From Zobellia barbeyronii (GTDB lineage: Bacteria; Bacteroidota; Bacteroidia; Flavobacteriales; Flavobacteriaceae), in the NCBI RefSeq assembly GCF_018603515.1, contig NZ_JACATN010000008.1:43915-107914 (forward strand): a DNA stretch of 64,000 nt. The letters run 5' to 3'. The position numbers and the translations under genes were made by a program. A model generated the notes under the pieces. That model searched no databases, was not told where the DNA came from, and saw nothing but the letters and a program-made list of their open reading frames with translations. Shown one piece after another: positions 63,029 through 64,000 of this stretch. Position 1 is the first letter of the stretch. Every line of letters begins with the position of its first letter.

Positions 63029-64000
63029 ATGAAATTATACCCCCAAAAGACATTGGCCTACTCCATATGCTTTGTAGTAGTCACATTTTTACTCAATTTA
63101 TCTTGCAACAAAGATGTAGATACACTTCATGATGCTGTCTTAAATAAAACGGCCCCTGTAATTGACAGTGAGATAGATGCGCCTGTTGAAGTAGCGGAAG
63201 AACAAGTGATAGAACTTATTGAAGAAGCTGTAGATTCAGTTGAAGTGGAAAGTAGAACTGCTATTTTTTATCCAATACACGATGCCTATATCCAAAATGG
63301 TATTGGATATAATGAGGCTGTAATAAGATTGCAAGAAGAGCAGCGCAAGAGTTATCTAATGTTCGATTTAAGTCCTATTGATTCTATTGGTGGTGATATT
63401 ATCAGTGCAAATTTGGAATTTGTTATCCATCTAGATGACGGTAATGGGGAGATTGATGTATTTAAAGGTGAATCTAATGACTGGACGGAAACTGAACTCT
63501 CAGAAAAATCTGCTCCCGAACAAGGTGTGCAACTTGGAGTAGTAGATCAAGAATATAGAATTGAAAATACTATTTCCATAGCTTTAGATACTACTCATTT
63601 AGAACCTTCGCTTTCTACTTTGGTTTTAGATCACAAGGATGGCGATGACCTGGCTTTTTCTGCAAAGGAAGACATAAATAGTCCAGGAAGTGCCCTAGTT
63701 ATTGAATATACAGTTCCGGTTGGTTCCGATCTTATTACTTTTAATGAACCCGACCCTATTACAGAAGAAAATCTTCCAACTGAGACTAATGAAGAAAACG
63801 AAACTAAAGAAGAAGAAGTTGTTGAAGAGGAGGTTATTGAAGAGGAAGTAGTTGAAGAAGAGGTAATCGAGGAAGAGGTTATTGAAGAGGAGGTAGTTGA
63901 AGAAGAAATAATTGAGGAGGAGGTTATTGAAGAGGAAGTAGTTGAAGAAGAGGTAATCGAGGAAGAGGTTATTGAAGAGGAAGTAGTTGAAGAAGAGGTA
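63029..64000 (+). CDS. DNRLRE/CBM96-like lipoprotein with acidic repeat tail (cut by window end)
   Basis: The frame is open from the ATG at 63029 through the last base (324 codons) without a stop. The lipoprotein signal is TLAYSICFVVVTFLLNLSC, followed by NKDVD. A DNRLRE-type beta-sandwich (about residues 75-235) contains IFYPIHDAYIQNG, RKSYLMFDLSPID, NDWTETEL and SPGSALVIEY. After residue 260 the protein becomes a run of EEE-V/I pentapeptides, probably a linker to a further domain outside the window. Such domains accompany polysaccharide lyases. Confidence 0.8.
   Translation, partial: MKLYPQKTLAYSICFVVVTFLLNLSCNKDVDTLHDAVLNKTAPVIDSEIDAPVEVAEEQVIELIEEAVDSVEVESRTAIFYPIHDAYIQNGIGYNEAVIRLQEEQRKSYLMFDLSPIDSIGGDIISANLEFVIHLDDGNGEIDVFKGESNDWTETELSEKSAPEQGVQLGVVDQEYRIENTISIALDTTHLEPSLSTLVLDHKDGDDLAFSAKEDINSPGSALVIEYTVPVGSDLITFNEPDPITEENLPTETNEENETKEEEVVEEEVIEEEVVEEEVIEEEVIEEEVVEEEIIEEEVIEEEVVEEEVIEEEVIEEEVVEEEV
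63809..64000 (+). repeat. 15-bp (5-residue) acidic tandem repeat with a 90-bp higher-order unit
   Basis: Each unit encodes VVEEE or VIEEE. The 80 bases at 63831-63910 recur at 63921-64000 with three mismatches, so six-unit (90-bp) blocks have been duplicated. The array continues past the window. Confidence 0.9.

Noticed and set aside
1..64000. CRISPR arrays, rRNA genes and insertion sequences
   Set aside because: No regularly spaced repeats with unique spacers, no rRNA sequence and no transposase were seen on either strand.

Overview
The window is AT-rich DNA from a member of the Bacteroidota, most likely a marine Flavobacteriaceae related to Zobellia, Maribacter or Cellulophaga. The evidence is a set of TAnnTTTG promoter elements with few Shine-Dalgarno sequences, lipoproteins with acidic residues directly after the lipidated Cys, TonB-receptor and carboxypeptidase-regulatory domains, a laminarinase-type GH16 enzyme and a Bacteroidota-type tyrosine integrase. 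The genus is an inference.

Layout. 1-14.4 kb is core chromosome: the start of a TonB-dependent receptor divergent from a DtxR/MntR regulator and ZIP transporter operon, a GAF histidine kinase, a GH63-like glucosidase, small hypotheticals, a feoA-feoB-Cys-rich peptide iron(II) operon, a SCO copper protein, rseP and tRNA-Asn. 14,473-27,860 is a 13.4-kb integrative element in the 3' end of tRNA-Asn, bounded by 46-bp direct repeats. It has an integrase, HTH protein, P4-type primase/helicase and DUF6371-like protein on the minus strand. Its cargo is a Ros/MucR-like zinc finger, an AlbA_2/Schlafen protein, an MltR-like protein and several secreted or surface proteins. No conjugation, relaxase or phage structural genes are visible. 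28-39 kb holds a propeller/Y_Y_Y/LuxR-type regulator, a PKD-GH16 glucanase with a carbohydrate-binding-like domain inserted in its catalytic domain, mannose-6-phosphate isomerase with an atypical Nramp protein, and two tandem porin paralogues. 39.5-47 kb is central carbon metabolism: universal stress protein, SLC13 permease and PEP carboxykinase behind a Crp/Fnr-like palindrome, then a glucan phosphorylase-like protein and phosphofructokinase. 47.8-60.4 kb is a complete Wzx/Wzy-type exopolysaccharide locus: initiating transferase, Wza, Wzc, Wzy, Wzx and four GT4 glycosyltransferases. It is followed by two polysaccharide-lyase-like surface proteins and a truncated lipoprotein with an acidic EEEV/I repeat.

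How the genes may work together. The metal genes form two separately controlled uptake systems. Two adjacent palindromes at 337-376 fit a single metallorepressor acting on both divergent promoters. The porins, SLC13 carrier and PckA could form an organic-acid uptake and gluconeogenesis module. The exopolysaccharide genes look sufficient to assemble and export a heteropolysaccharide, with the lyases likely to trim or recognise it. The least ordinary items are the tRNA-Asn element with its nine-base-phased palindrome and nested cargo, the GH16 insertion, the Nramp protein lacking both metal-binding motifs, and the phosphorylase-like protein lacking the PLP lysine.
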